A stretch of DNA of 64,000 bases, taken from the NCBI GenBank assembly GCA_900116395.1, contig FPAN01000002.1:62001-126000 (forward strand), in the 5' to 3' direction. This DNA is from Lachnospiraceae bacterium XBD2001 (GTDB lineage: Bacteria > Bacillota > Clostridia > Lachnospirales > Lachnospiraceae). The notes under the pieces were generated by a model. That model had not been told where the DNA came from and did not search any database. It was given only the letters and a program-made list of their open reading frames with translations. The translations under genes were made by a program, and so were the position numbers. Positions 26,374-35,523 of the stretch are shown here, piece by piece; positions within the stretch are counted from its first letter, which is position 1; every line of letters starts with the position of its first letter.

Positions 26374-27705
26374 ATGAAACTGAAAACCGGACAGACCATT
26401 CGCGTGGGATTTGCATTCTTATCCATCTGCGCCTTCTGGCAGATGTATAACAGCATCATTCCATTGATTTTGACCAACACCTTCGCAATGAATGAGACAA
26501 TATCCGGAGCAATTATGGCAGCGGACAATGTCCTTGCCATTTTTTTGTTGCCGTTGTTCGGAGGTATTTCGGACCGCTGTAAGAGCAAGATGGGACGCCG
26601 TAAGCCGTTTCTTCTGTACGGAACATTGGTGTCTGTAGTTCTGATGCTGTTATTACCGATTTTGGATAACCGGTACGCTGCTGCACCATCTGCAGGGACG
26701 AAGGTGCTGTTCATTGTAGTATTGGGATGTATCCTGGTATCTATGGGAACGTATCGTAGCCCGGCTGTCGCACTGATGCCGGATGTAACACCGAAGCCAC
26801 TGCGAAGCAAGGCCAACGCCATCATCAACCTGATGGGTGCCATTGGAGGAATTCTCTATCTGGCTATTGCGACAGTTTTATATTCCGAGAAGCGTACCGC
26901 AGGATTAGACCATGTGAATTACTTGCCACTGTTTATGATTGTGGCAGGCATTATGATTGTGGGTATGTTAATCGTGCTGATTACGGTAGATGAAGTGGGC
27001 TTAAATCGCCAGATGGCAGAGTACGAAGCTGCTCATCCGGAAGAGCAGGATACGGTGGTAGATGCCTCCGGCGAGGAGAAGCTTCCGCCGGAAGTGAAGC
27101 GAAGCTTAGGCCTATTACTGGCATCTATTGCACTGTGGTTCATTTCTTACAATGCTATGGAGACCTGGTTTACCACCTATGCAAATCGCATGTGGGGCAT
27201 GAGTCTTGGTAGTGCCAGCCTGTGCTTAACCATTGCTACCTTAGGTGCAATTCTATCCTATATTCCGGTTGGTGCCATCGCCAGCAATATTGGACGGAAG
27301 AAGACCATTCTTAGCGGCGTTGTGTTAATGACGGCATGCTTTGTGATTTGTTTTGTTTATACGTTGGCATCGGACCACTTCAGCCCGATTCTGTATGTGA
27401 TTTTTGCCTTCGTTGGTATGGGTTGGGCAGCGATTAATGTCAACAGCCTTCCGATGGTGGTGGAGATGTGTAAGGGTAGCGATATCGGTCGCTTTACCGG
27501 ATATTACTATACCTTTAGTATGGCAGCACAGATTGTAACGCCAATCGTTGCAGGTACCTTAATGAATCGTGTTGGATATACAACATTATTCCCGTATGCT
27601 GCAGTGTTCATGGCAGCTGCATTTGTAACCATGATTCAGGTAAAACACGGTGATAGCAAGCTGATCACCAAGAAGGGATTGGAAGCATTCGATTTCGACG
27701 ATTAA
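26374..27705 (+). CDS. MFS transporter, SLC45/GPH-like
   Basis: A 443-residue carrier with about twelve membrane helices. The loop between helices 2 and 3 reads GGISDRCKSKMGRRKPF, the pattern of the MFS branch with sucrose/maltose-type SLC45 and GPH members (DRxxSKxGRRRP). A second copy of the loop (GAIASNIGRKK) starts the second half, and a hydrophilic Glu-rich central loop lies near 215-245. Substrate is not predictable from the sequence; a sugar or glycoside symporter is the likeliest guess. GGGGGACTTTTTAC precedes the ATG. It lies between two hydrolases. Confidence 0.8.
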   Translation: MKLKTGQTIRVGFAFLSICAFWQMYNSIIPLILTNTFAMNETISGAIMAADNVLAIFLLPLFGGISDRCKSKMGRRKPFLLYGTLVSVVLMLLLPILDNRYAAAPSAGTKVLFIVVLGCILVSMGTYRSPAVALMPDVTPKPLRSKANAIINLMGAIGGILYLAIATVLYSEKRTAGLDHVNYLPLFMIVAGIMIVGMLIVLITVDEVGLNRQMAEYEAAHPEEQDTVVDASGEEKLPPEVKRSLGLLLASIALWFISYNAMETWFTTYANRMWGMSLGSASLCLTIATLGAILSYIPVGAIASNIGRKKTILSGVVLMTACFVICFVYTLASDHFSPILYVIFAFVGMGWAAINVNSLPMVVEMCKGSDIGRFTGYYYTFSMAAQIVTPIVAGTLMNRVGYTTLFPYAAVFMAAAFVTMIQVKHGDSKLITKKGLEAFDFDD

Positions 27706-27721
27706 AAAAGAGGGAGAGACT

Positions 27722-28702
27722 TTGAGCAATCAGTGGGAAAATGAAAGCTTTTACTTTGGCGAAGAGAATTTTAAAGAGTGCATGACGGCGAAGGTCGCGC
27801 CGCTTCTTAGCAGGTTCTGTATGGAAGGATATCTGCGACTGGAAGAGCGCGGGAAGATTCATTATCACTATTTGATTCATCCCAATCCGAAGGGAACCAT
27901 TGTGATTAGTCATGGATTCTGCGAAGGATTCTTTAAGTATCATGAGGTCATGTATTACTTCTATCAGGCCGGATACAGCGTGTTCCTGCCGGAGATGCGA
28001 GGTCACGGATACTCTACCCGCGAGGTGGAGAATCGGGATATGGTACACATTACGGACTTCTCGGAATATGTGGAAGATTTCCGGGATTTTGTAGACCGTG
28101 TGGTGCTAACGAAGACCAATCATGACCGACTGATTTTGTTCTGTCATTCCATGGGTGGCTGCGTGGGTGCCCTGTTTTTGGAACAGTATCCCACCTATTT
28201 TTCCAGAGCGATTCTTAGCTCTCCTATGTTAATGATGCGCTGGAACGATACGAATCCCGTATTGGTATCGCTGCTGCTATTGTGGTCGAAGATCTGCGGT
28301 TGGAATGAGCGATACATGCCAGGACAGCATGACTTTGTACCACAGAGTCCTTACCCGAAGTGCTCGGCCATCTCCAAGGCCAGATATGATTATCAGTTCC
28401 GCCTTCGGAAGGCCCACTTGGAGTATCGCACCACCGGCGGAGATTACAGCTGGGGACGTGCTGCATCCCGGGGCATGAAACAAGCCATACGAAATGCAAA
28501 TCGTATTCAAATACCGGTGCTTTTACTGTCGGCCGGACAGGACGCATTGGTTAGCCCGAAGGGGCAACACCGTTTTGCGGCAAATAATCCCAAGGTTCGC
28601 TTGGAGGAATTTCCTAATTCCAAACATGAAATCTTCAATGCGGATGCCACGGATCGTTTGACCTATTACAAAATGGTATTTCAATTTATGGAAGAAGAAT
28701 AA
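27722..28702 (+). CDS. alpha/beta hydrolase, lysophospholipase/monoacylglycerol lipase type
   Basis: A 326-residue serine hydrolase of the PldB/Hydrolase_4 type. It appears to start at TTG (27722), with GGGAG 5 bases before it; the next in-frame ATG would remove 20 conserved residues. ISHGFCEGFFKY is the oxyanion strand, EMRGHGYSTRE a typical hydrolase motif, and the nucleophile elbow is CHSMGG with Ser143; the usual first Gly of GHSMGG is Cys here. An acid and His follow in LSAGQDALVSP and NSKHEIFN. Its stop overlaps the start of the next gene by one base, so the pair is coupled. Confidence 0.85.
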   Translation: MSNQWENESFYFGEENFKECMTAKVAPLLSRFCMEGYLRLEERGKIHYHYLIHPNPKGTIVISHGFCEGFFKYHEVMYYFYQAGYSVFLPEMRGHGYSTREVENRDMVHITDFSEYVEDFRDFVDRVVLTKTNHDRLILFCHSMGGCVGALFLEQYPTYFSRAILSSPMLMMRWNDTNPVLVSLLLLWSKICGWNERYMPGQHDFVPQSPYPKCSAISKARYDYQFRLRKAHLEYRTTGGDYSWGRAASRGMKQAIRNANRIQIPVLLLSAGQDALVSPKGQHRFAANNPKVRLEEFPNSKHEIFNADATDRLTYYKMVFQFMEEE

Positions 28703-28965
28703 TGGACGAACAACAGAAAGAGACCCTGCTTAGTTTTTTGTGTATATCCTGCGGTATCTTATGCTACCTTCTGGTGGTGTTTTGGTATGTGGGATTAGCA
28801 CTTGCCATTGGGGCAGTGGCCTTGGCTTTTTACCATGACCGGCAATATGAAACCAATCGTATCGTATTGGTTGGCATGTGGCTGGGACTGGTTTATATCG
28901 GTATTTTAATATTAATCGGACTGTTTATATGGGGCTATTTTCACATGCTTCATGTAAGAATTTAG
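28702..28965 (+). CDS. small membrane protein
   Basis: 87 residues starting at the overlapping TAATG with the lipase gene. Three hydrophobic segments are visible: about 10-27, 30-44, and 53-80. There are no charged residues in the segments and no known catalytic motif. DRQYETNR forms the loop between the second and third segments. Tight coupling suggests it works with, or is expressed with, the upstream lipase. The family is not recognised. Confidence 0.7.
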   Translation: MDEQQKETLLSFLCISCGILCYLLVVFWYVGLALAIGAVALAFYHDRQYETNRIVLVGMWLGLVYIGILILIGLFIWGYFHMLHVRI

Positions 28966-28987
28966 TCCGTGAATGTGGGTGAGATAA

Positions 28988-30157
28988 GTGAAACGTAAAT
29001 GGATGGTGTGCTTGTTGTCTGCGGTCCTGTTGGTAGGATGTGCGCAAAAAGAGGCACCGGAGCAAGCAGAGGAAGGAATTCCGACCATTGCTGTAGAAGA
29101 CCATCATTCCGATGATGGCGTGTTGCGGGTTGGCATCAGTATGCCGTCGAGTTCTTTGGAACGCTGGAACCATGACGGGGAGTTTTTGAAGAAGCATTTG
29201 GAGAATGAAGGCTACGAGGTAGAGCTGACCTTCTCCGACAACTTGATTGATACCCAGATTGATAATATTGACCGCTTGATCGAGGACCAGTCGGATGTGC
29301 TCATTATTGCAGCGGTAGATGGCAAAGCCTTAAGTCGCGTGATGGAGACGGCGGCAGGGAACAACATCCCGGTGATATCTTATGATCGTCTCATCTGCGA
29401 TACGCCTTTTGTGACGGCTTATGTTTCCTATGATAATTACCGTGTGGGACAATTGCAGGGAGAATACCTTAGGGATGCGTTGAATCTGGATCATCCCTAT
29501 GATCAGACCTATCATATTGAACTGGTGTCGGGAGATTCCGCAGATAACAATGCAGCGTTTTTTTATAACGGCGCATACGATGTATTGAAACCTTACATTG
29601 ATTCCGGCGTGGTACAGGTGTTGTCCGGACAGAAGGATTTCTATACCACTTCCACGGATCAGTGGTCCGGAGAGAATGCCAGAAGCCGCATGGAGATTCT
29701 ACTGGGAGCGTATTACAGTTCTTCCGTAACCTTACACGGTGTGCTGTGTGCCAACGATTCCACGGCGTCAGGTGTGATGGAGGCATTGGAGCGGGATTAT
29801 CACATGGACAATTCGGTGGTGATTACCGGACAGGACTGTGACGTATCGAATTTGGATGCCATCATGGAAGGCAAACAGTCCATGTCGGTGTATAAGGATT
29901 TGAACCGGGAAGCACAGACGGCGGTGGAACTGACCAAGGCAATTCTAAACGGCGAATCGGTGAATGCCTCTTTGGTAGAGCGTATGGAATACCCGTGCCG
30001 TTATGATACTTCTCAATATAACAATGGCATCATCAGCGTACCGTCTTTCCTCTTAGAGCCGGAGACGGTGACAGCAGACAATGCCACGGATATTCTGGTA
30101 GAAAAATATGGAAGCTACACCTACGGTGAGCTAGGCTTTCAACGTGTCATGGAATAG
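28988..30157 (+). CDS. sugar-binding-type substrate-binding lipoprotein
   Basis: A 389-residue extracytoplasmic lipoprotein starting at GTG (28988), after GGTGAG. The lipobox LVGC gives lipidated C18. The mature part is a periplasmic-binding-protein-like domain of the sugar ABC type (Peripla_BP_4), with RVGISMPSSSLERW, then DVLIIAAVDGKALS and PVISYDRLI, closest in style to ChvE or XylF-like multiple-sugar binding proteins. No ABC permease or ATPase gene is adjacent. Instead its 3' end overlaps the 3' end of a sensor GGDEF protein by 27 bp, so it may deliver a ligand signal rather than feed a transporter; that is inference. Confidence 0.85.
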   Translation: MKRKWMVCLLSAVLLVGCAQKEAPEQAEEGIPTIAVEDHHSDDGVLRVGISMPSSSLERWNHDGEFLKKHLENEGYEVELTFSDNLIDTQIDNIDRLIEDQSDVLIIAAVDGKALSRVMETAAGNNIPVISYDRLICDTPFVTAYVSYDNYRVGQLQGEYLRDALNLDHPYDQTYHIELVSGDSADNNAAFFYNGAYDVLKPYIDSGVVQVLSGQKDFYTTSTDQWSGENARSRMEILLGAYYSSSVTLHGVLCANDSTASGVMEALERDYHMDNSVVITGQDCDVSNLDAIMEGKQSMSVYKDLNREAQTAVELTKAILNGESVNASLVERMEYPCRYDTSQYNNGIISVPSFLLEPETVTADNATDILVEKYGSYTYGELGFQRVME

Positions 30158-31771
30158 ACGGTAGTCGTTTTTGCCGCTTTCCTTGACTGCATAGAGCGCT
30201 TGATCCGCTAAGCGGCTGACAAGCATGACATCATCGGTGTCCTGTGGATACATGGCACATCCGATACTTGCGGTGATATGAATATCGCCGGTGGATAAAT
30301 GAAACGGAGCTGACATTGTTTGTACGATTTTTCGGCAAATGAGGTCAGCTTTTTCATAGGATGGAACCGGCATAAAGCCCATGAATTCATCGCCGCCGAT
30401 ACGGCCGAAGGTCACATCCCGATTGCTTAGGGCCTTTAATCGGGTGGCAAAGGCTAATAACAGCTCATCGCCCGCAGTATGACCAAGGGTATCGTTAATG
30501 GTTTTGAAATTATCCAAGTCCACCATAATAATGCCGTAAGTGGCATGGTTGTCTTTGGCGGAACGAATCTTGCGATTTAAGTAAGTGCGGTTTGGCACCT
30601 TGGTCAAGAAGTCCTCATTAATCAGCTGGTTACGACGTACGTTGGCAAATACCAGAAGTAAGATAATCGCCGTAAACAATAGGAAAATCAGGATTAATAA
30701 GTTGGTCACCAAGGTATAATCCCGATAAATGGTGTGCAACGTGGTTCGTTCGTTGATAATGGTGGCGTTTTCCGGTATGGCGGTGTAATTAATACCGAAG
30801 GAATCTAGGACACCCTGCTCCAGGGAAAGCTTCGTTAATGGTGTGGTAATCACATCCAAATCATCCGGATCACTGCCCTGGAGAATGGCTCTTGCCATGT
30901 TGCCGGCCCGCTTGCCTGCATCCACGTAAGAATAGGAATAACCGCCGAGAATGCCGTCGTTTTGAATCGCTGCGGAAGGACGAAGAATGGGAACATTCGG
31001 CATATTGGTCGTAATGAATTTGGCCCCGGCTAACGGGGTGTATACGTTACCATCCCCGTCCGTGGAAAAATCCAGGCAGAACATGATGCTGTCATCTGCC
31101 GATACCTCCTGTAGCGCACGGGCGAAGCCGTCCTTGGAATAGTAGGAGGAGTTAATTACCGTATAATTCAAATCCGGATGGTTTTCTGCAAATTTTAGGA
31201 ATTCAATGTATTCGCCGGCACTGGTATTGGAAGAGTCGCAGAGGACCACGTAGTGATGCCGCTTCGGGAACATTTTTGTCATGAGCTCATAATTGCTCTC
31301 ATAGTCTAGGACTTCCGCGATGCCGGTGACATCATTCAGCGCAGATGCAGTGGTGGCATCAGAGATGGAGTTGATACCTAAAAATACCATAGGGGTATTG
31401 TTAAACAGCTGCTGGCGGTAGTTTATGCCGAAGCGCAGAGCTGTATCGTCCATTAGAACCACCAGATCATAAGGCTCTACCTGGTGCAATTTATAAGACA
31501 TGTAATTGTAGAATTGGGTAATGTCCGAGGTGTGATAATAGGTCTTGGCATCCATGGTTTCATAATTAATCTCATAGTTGAGATCCCCAAGCCCCTGAAC
31601 CAGTCCATCGATATGCTCCGGAACCGTCTGGAAGGAATAATTATAAGAACAAATCGCAAGAATACGATATGGTGTACCAAAGGAAGATGCGGCAGAAACC
31701 TTGCCGGAAAATAGAACAGTACATAGCATGAATACTGCTGCCATCAGACAGATATGTCTTTTCCGATTCAT
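30131..31771 (-). CDS. membrane sensor diguanylate cyclase (SBP-like sensor plus GGDEF)
   Basis: Synthesises cyclic di-GMP from two GTP in response to an external signal. The start at 31771 is chosen because GGGGGAGG lies 7 bases before it; an ATG 21 bases earlier would contain that SD. The 546-residue product has a signal peptide (about 1-27), an extracellular ABC-substrate-binding-like sensor (about 33-335), one membrane helix (about 353-378), and a GGDEF domain with GGDEF at 459-463 (intact active site). No RxxD inhibition site is seen five residues upstream, so product inhibition is probably absent. It is convergent with the sugar-binding lipoprotein with a 27-bp overlap. Confidence 0.9.
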   Translation of the reverse strand: MNRKRHICLMAAVFMLCTVLFSGKVSAASSFGTPYRILAICSYNYSFQTVPEHIDGLVQGLGDLNYEINYETMDAKTYYHTSDITQFYNYMSYKLHQVEPYDLVVLMDDTALRFGINYRQQLFNNTPMVFLGINSISDATTASALNDVTGIAEVLDYESNYELMTKMFPKRHHYVVLCDSSNTSAGEYIEFLKFAENHPDLNYTVINSSYYSKDGFARALQEVSADDSIMFCLDFSTDGDGNVYTPLAGAKFITTNMPNVPILRPSAAIQNDGILGGYSYSYVDAGKRAGNMARAILQGSDPDDLDVITTPLTKLSLEQGVLDSFGINYTAIPENATIINERTTLHTIYRDYTLVTNLLILIFLLFTAIILLLVFANVRRNQLINEDFLTKVPNRTYLNRKIRSAKDNHATYGIIMVDLDNFKTINDTLGHTAGDELLLAFATRLKALSNRDVTFGRIGGDEFMGFMPVPSYEKADLICRKIVQTMSAPFHLSTGDIHITASIGCAMYPQDTDDVMLVSRLADQALYAVKESGKNDYRLFHDTLKA

Positions 31772-31908
31772 GAAAAAACCTCCCCCAATCATGCGCCCCC
31801 GCGCAATAACTACTTTTCTTTATTTTACTACGATTGTGTAGGAAAAAACAGAGGAACAGTTGTCTATAGTTTTATGAAAAAGATGGGGGCTGATCAGGGA
31901 GCAAGCCC

Positions 31909-31937
31909 TTGACACCACCGGATTCCCTAGCTATAAT
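31909..31937 (+). promoter_or_regulatory. consensus promoter of ileS
   Basis: Perfect -35 TTGACA (31909-31914) and perfect -10 TATAAT (31932-31937), spacer 17. Transcription would start near 31944, about 300 bases before the coding region, giving room for the T-box leader. Confidence 0.93.
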
Positions 31938-31943
31938 TTAAAC

Positions 31944-32222
31944 GTTAATAATATTGAGAAAAGCTATAAGAAGAGAGTACGAAGACGTGATGAACGTACA
32001 GCGAGTCGGGTTTGGTGTGAGCCGATACCAGTAGTCCTCTTTGGAAAATCACTTCTTGGCGTAAGCAGGCTGCGAGCTGAACAGGGAATCCTTAGTAGGT
32101 GAGTCGGATGTTCTCCCGTTACGAGAACCATGTATGCAAGGGATGATCCCCTTAAGTACAGCGTATTAGGTGGTTTATAAGCGAGAGAGCCCTCGTCCTA
32201 TGCGGATGAAGGGCTCTTTTAT
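31944..32222 (+). ncRNA. T-box riboswitch, isoleucine specifier
   Basis: A tRNA-sensing leader in the 475-bp gap before ileS. Stem I has paired flanks AAGAAG (31968-31973) and CTTCTT (32052-32057), and the conserved distal region AGCGAGTCGGG ... GGTGTGAGCCG. The specifier is ATC followed by A (32048-32051), an isoleucine codon, agreeing with the downstream gene. A T-box-like AGGTGGT (32168-32174) can pair with the ACCA end of uncharged tRNA-Ile; the 3' half of the T-box is divergent. A strong terminator, AGAGCCCT-CGTCC/GGATG-A-AGGGCTCT plus T4, ends the leader (about 32187-32222). Confidence 0.9.
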
Positions 32223-32246
32223 ATTATAAGAAGGAAGGAAGAAAAG

Positions 32247-35200
32247 ATGTATCAGAAAGTAAATCCGGATCTGAACTTCGTTGATCGTGAGAAAGAGGTT
32301 GAGAAGTTCTGGAAAGACAACGACATTTTCAAGAAGTCCATGGACAACCGCAAGAAGGGCGAGACCTATACCTTCTACGACGGACCGCCAACCGCGAACG
32401 GTAAGCCACACATCGGTCACGTATTGACCCGTGTAATTAAGGATATGATTCCTCGTTACCAGACCATGAAGGGTAAGTATGTACCTCGTAAGGCCGGCTG
32501 GGATACCCACGGCCTTCCGGTAGAGTTAGAGGTAGAGAAGATGCTTGGCCTCAATGGTAAGGAGCAGATCGAAGAATACGGAATTGAGCCTTTCATCGAT
32601 AAGTGTAAGGAATCCGTTTGGAAGTATAAGGGTATGTGGGAAGACTTCTCCGGAACCGTTGGATTCTGGGCAGATATGGATGACCCATATGTTACCTATG
32701 ATGATAACTTCATCGAGTCTGAGTTCTGGGCTTTGAAGGAAATCTGGAACAAGAAGCTTCTGTATAAGGGCTTTAAGATTGTGCCTTACTGCCCACGTTG
32801 CGGAACCCCGCTTTCTGCTCAGGAAGTTGCACAGGGTTACAAGACGGTAAAAGAGCGTTCTGCAGTTGTTCGTTTTAAGGTTGCAGATGAAGATGCTTAC
32901 TTCCTTGCATGGACCACAACACCTTGGACCCTTCCAAGTAATGTGGCTCTCTGCGTGAACCCGGATGAGACCTATGTGAAGGTAAAGGCAGCAGACGGCT
33001 ATACCTATTACATGGCAGAAGCACTTTTGGATACCATCCTTGGTAAGCTTGCTGAGGAGGGACAGAAGGCTTATGAGGTACTTGAGACTTATAAGGGTAC
33101 CGACTTAGAGCACAAGGCTTACGAGCCATTGTATCAGTGTGCTAAGGATAGCGCTGACAAGCAGCATAAGCAGGGCTTCTATGTAGTATGCGATTCCTAC
33201 GTTACCATGACCGATGGTACCGGTATCGTACATATCGCTCCTGCATTCGGTGAAGACGATGCTCAGGTTGGACGTAAGTATGACTTGCCATTCGTACAGA
33301 TGGTGAACGAGAAGGGTGAGATGCTTGACGTCACTCCATTTGCCGGCATGCGTGCAAAGCCTACCAAGGCGGAGATGGACCGTGGTGTAGTAAGCGCCGA
33401 TCCGGAAGTATTAAAAGAGTTAGAGTCCCGTGGATTGTTATTCGATGCTCCGAAGTTCGAGCATGATTACCCACACTGCTGGCGTTGTGATACTCCACTT
33501 CTTTACTATGCACGTGAGTCTTGGTTCATCAAGATGACCGAAGTGAAGGACGACTTAATCCGCAACAACAATACCGTTAACTGGATTCCGGAATCTATCG
33601 GTAAGGGACGTTTCGGTGACTGGTTGGAGAACATCCAGGATTGGGGTATTTCCCGTAACCGTTATTGGGGAACTCCACTTCCAATCTGGGAGTGCGAAGG
33701 CTGCGGACATCAGGAATGTGTTGGTAGCCGTGCAGAGTTAGCTGAGCGTAGCGGTAACCCGGATGCAGCCAAGGTAGAGTTACATCGTCCATACATCGAT
33801 GCGATTACTTTTACCTGCCCGGATTGCGGTAAGACCATGAAGCGTGTACCGGAAGTTATCGACTGCTGGTTCGATAGTGGAGCAATGCCATTTGCACAGC
33901 ATCATTATCCATTCGAGAACAAGGACAAGTTCGAGCAGCAGTTCCCGGCCAAGTTCATCTCTGAGGCAGTGGACCAGACCCGTGGTTGGTTCTACTCCTT
34001 GATGGCAGAGTCCACCTTGCTTTTCAACAAGGCTCCTTATGAGAATGTTATCGTTCTTGGACACGTTCAGGATGAGAACGGCCAGAAGATGTCCAAGTCT
34101 AAGGGTAATGCGGTAGATCCGTTTGATGCATTGGAGACTTACGGTGCAGATGCCATTCGTTGGTACTTCTACATCAACTCCGCACCATGGCTTCCAAACC
34201 GTTTCCACGGTAAGGCAGTTCAGGAAGGTCAGAACAAGTTCATGAGTACCTTGTGGAATACCTATGCATTCTTCGTACTCTATGCAAATATTGATGAATT
34301 TGATGCTACCAAGTACACCTTGGATTACGACAAGTTGTCCGTTATGGATAAGTGGGCATTGTCCCGTCTGTACTCTACGGTGAAGGCAGTGGATGACAAT
34401 CTTGGTAACTATCGTATTCCGGAGGCTGCACGTGCGCTCAACACCTTCGTAGATGAGTTGAGTAACTGGTATGTACGTCGTGGCCGTGAGCGTTACTGGG
34501 CAAAGGGCATGGAGCAGGATAAGATCAATGCCTATATGACCCTGTATACCTGCTTGGTAACCATTGCTAAGACTGCAGCACCAATGATTCCGTTCATGAC
34601 AGAGGAGATTTATCAGAATCTGGTTCGCTCCGTTGATGCAACTGCTCCGGAGAGTATCCATTTGTGTGACTTCCCTGAGGTGAAGGAAGCTTGGATTGAT
34701 ACCGAGCTTGAGAACAACATGGACGAGCTTGTGAAGATTGTCGGATTCGGTCGTGCTTGCCGTGATGCTTCCGGTGTGAAGAACCGTCAGCCAATCGCTC
34801 AGATGTACATTCGTGCAGAGCAGCAGTTGGATGAGTTCTACCGTGAGATTATCGCAGGTGAGTTGAACGTCAAGAAGGTAGATTTCGTAGATGATGTATC
34901 TGCATTCACTACCTACAACTTCAAGCCACAGCTTCGTACCGTTGGACCGAAGTACGGTAAGTTCTTAAAGGGCATCCAGGAAGGCCTGGCTGCATTGGAT
35001 GGTAACAAGGCATATGCCCAGTTGCAGGCTGACGGATTCATCACCTTACCTGAGGTGGATGCTTCCATCAAGTTGGCGGAAGAAGACTTGCTCATTACCA
35101 TGACCCAGCAGGAAGGTTATGTAACCGACGGCGACAACAGCGTAACCGTTGTTTTGGATATGAATCTGACTCCGGAACTGATTGAAGAAGGTTTCGTACG

Positions 35201-35435
35201 TGAGATCATCAGCAAGATTCAGAATATGCGTAAGGAAGCCGGATTTGAGGTTATGGACCATATCGAAGTAGGATATGAGGCCGATGACAAGGTAAGCGGC
35301 GTATTTGCGGCACATTCCGAGGAGATTGCATCTGTTGTATTGGCAGACAGCATCACATCCGGATTGAATGACGGATTTAAAAAGGATTTGAATATTAACG
35401 GCGAAAGTGTATCATTAAGTGTAAGGAGACGTTAG
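32247..35435 (+). CDS. ileS: isoleucyl-tRNA synthetase, long (IleRS2-like) type
   Basis: Class I synthetase charging tRNA-Ile. HIGH is at 55-58 (KPHIGHVLTR) and KMSKS at 614-618 (KMSKSKGNAVDP); the editing domain CP1 lies between, with the conserved YTTTPWT-like WTTTPWTLPSNVAL. At 1062 residues it is longer than the roughly 920-residue common bacterial IleRS1 and fits the eukaryote-like IleRS2 class, a class known for reduced mupirocin sensitivity; this class call is from length and local sequence only. Two CxxC pairs (CPRCG near 188 and CEGCG) suggest zinc sites. AAGGAAGGAAGAAAAG precedes the ATG. It is controlled by the T-box leader. Confidence 0.95.
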   Translation: MYQKVNPDLNFVDREKEVEKFWKDNDIFKKSMDNRKKGETYTFYDGPPTANGKPHIGHVLTRVIKDMIPRYQTMKGKYVPRKAGWDTHGLPVELEVEKMLGLNGKEQIEEYGIEPFIDKCKESVWKYKGMWEDFSGTVGFWADMDDPYVTYDDNFIESEFWALKEIWNKKLLYKGFKIVPYCPRCGTPLSAQEVAQGYKTVKERSAVVRFKVADEDAYFLAWTTTPWTLPSNVALCVNPDETYVKVKAADGYTYYMAEALLDTILGKLAEEGQKAYEVLETYKGTDLEHKAYEPLYQCAKDSADKQHKQGFYVVCDSYVTMTDGTGIVHIAPAFGEDDAQVGRKYDLPFVQMVNEKGEMLDVTPFAGMRAKPTKAEMDRGVVSADPEVLKELESRGLLFDAPKFEHDYPHCWRCDTPLLYYARESWFIKMTEVKDDLIRNNNTVNWIPESIGKGRFGDWLENIQDWGISRNRYWGTPLPIWECEGCGHQECVGSRAELAERSGNPDAAKVELHRPYIDAITFTCPDCGKTMKRVPEVIDCWFDSGAMPFAQHHYPFENKDKFEQQFPAKFISEAVDQTRGWFYSLMAESTLLFNKAPYENVIVLGHVQDENGQKMSKSKGNAVDPFDALETYGADAIRWYFYINSAPWLPNRFHGKAVQEGQNKFMSTLWNTYAFFVLYANIDEFDATKYTLDYDKLSVMDKWALSRLYSTVKAVDDNLGNYRIPEAARALNTFVDELSNWYVRRGRERYWAKGMEQDKINAYMTLYTCLVTIAKTAAPMIPFMTEEIYQNLVRSVDATAPESIHLCDFPEVKEAWIDTELENNMDELVKIVGFGRACRDASGVKNRQPIAQMYIRAEQQLDEFYREIIAGELNVKKVDFVDDVSAFTTYNFKPQLRTVGPKYGKFLKGIQEGLAALDGNKAYAQLQADGFITLPEVDASIKLAEEDLLITMTQQEGYVTDGDNSVTVVLDMNLTPELIEEGFVREIISKIQNMRKEAGFEVMDHIEVGYEADDKVSGVFAAHSEEIASVVLADSITSGLNDGFKKDLNINGESVSLSVRRR

Positions 35436-35461
35436 TATTCCGATGGTATAGGTTTTTTATG

Positions 35462-35487
35462 GAATGCTCCCTTTGGGAGCATTCTGT
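35462..35487 (+). terminator. terminator after ileS
   Basis: A perfect 10-bp stem GAATGCTCCC/GGGAGCATTC with loop TTT (35462-35484), followed by TGTGTTT, an imperfect U tract. Confidence 0.7.
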
Positions 35488-35523
35488 GTTTGGGAGTGCA
35501 AATAATTCATTTGGAGGGCTTTT

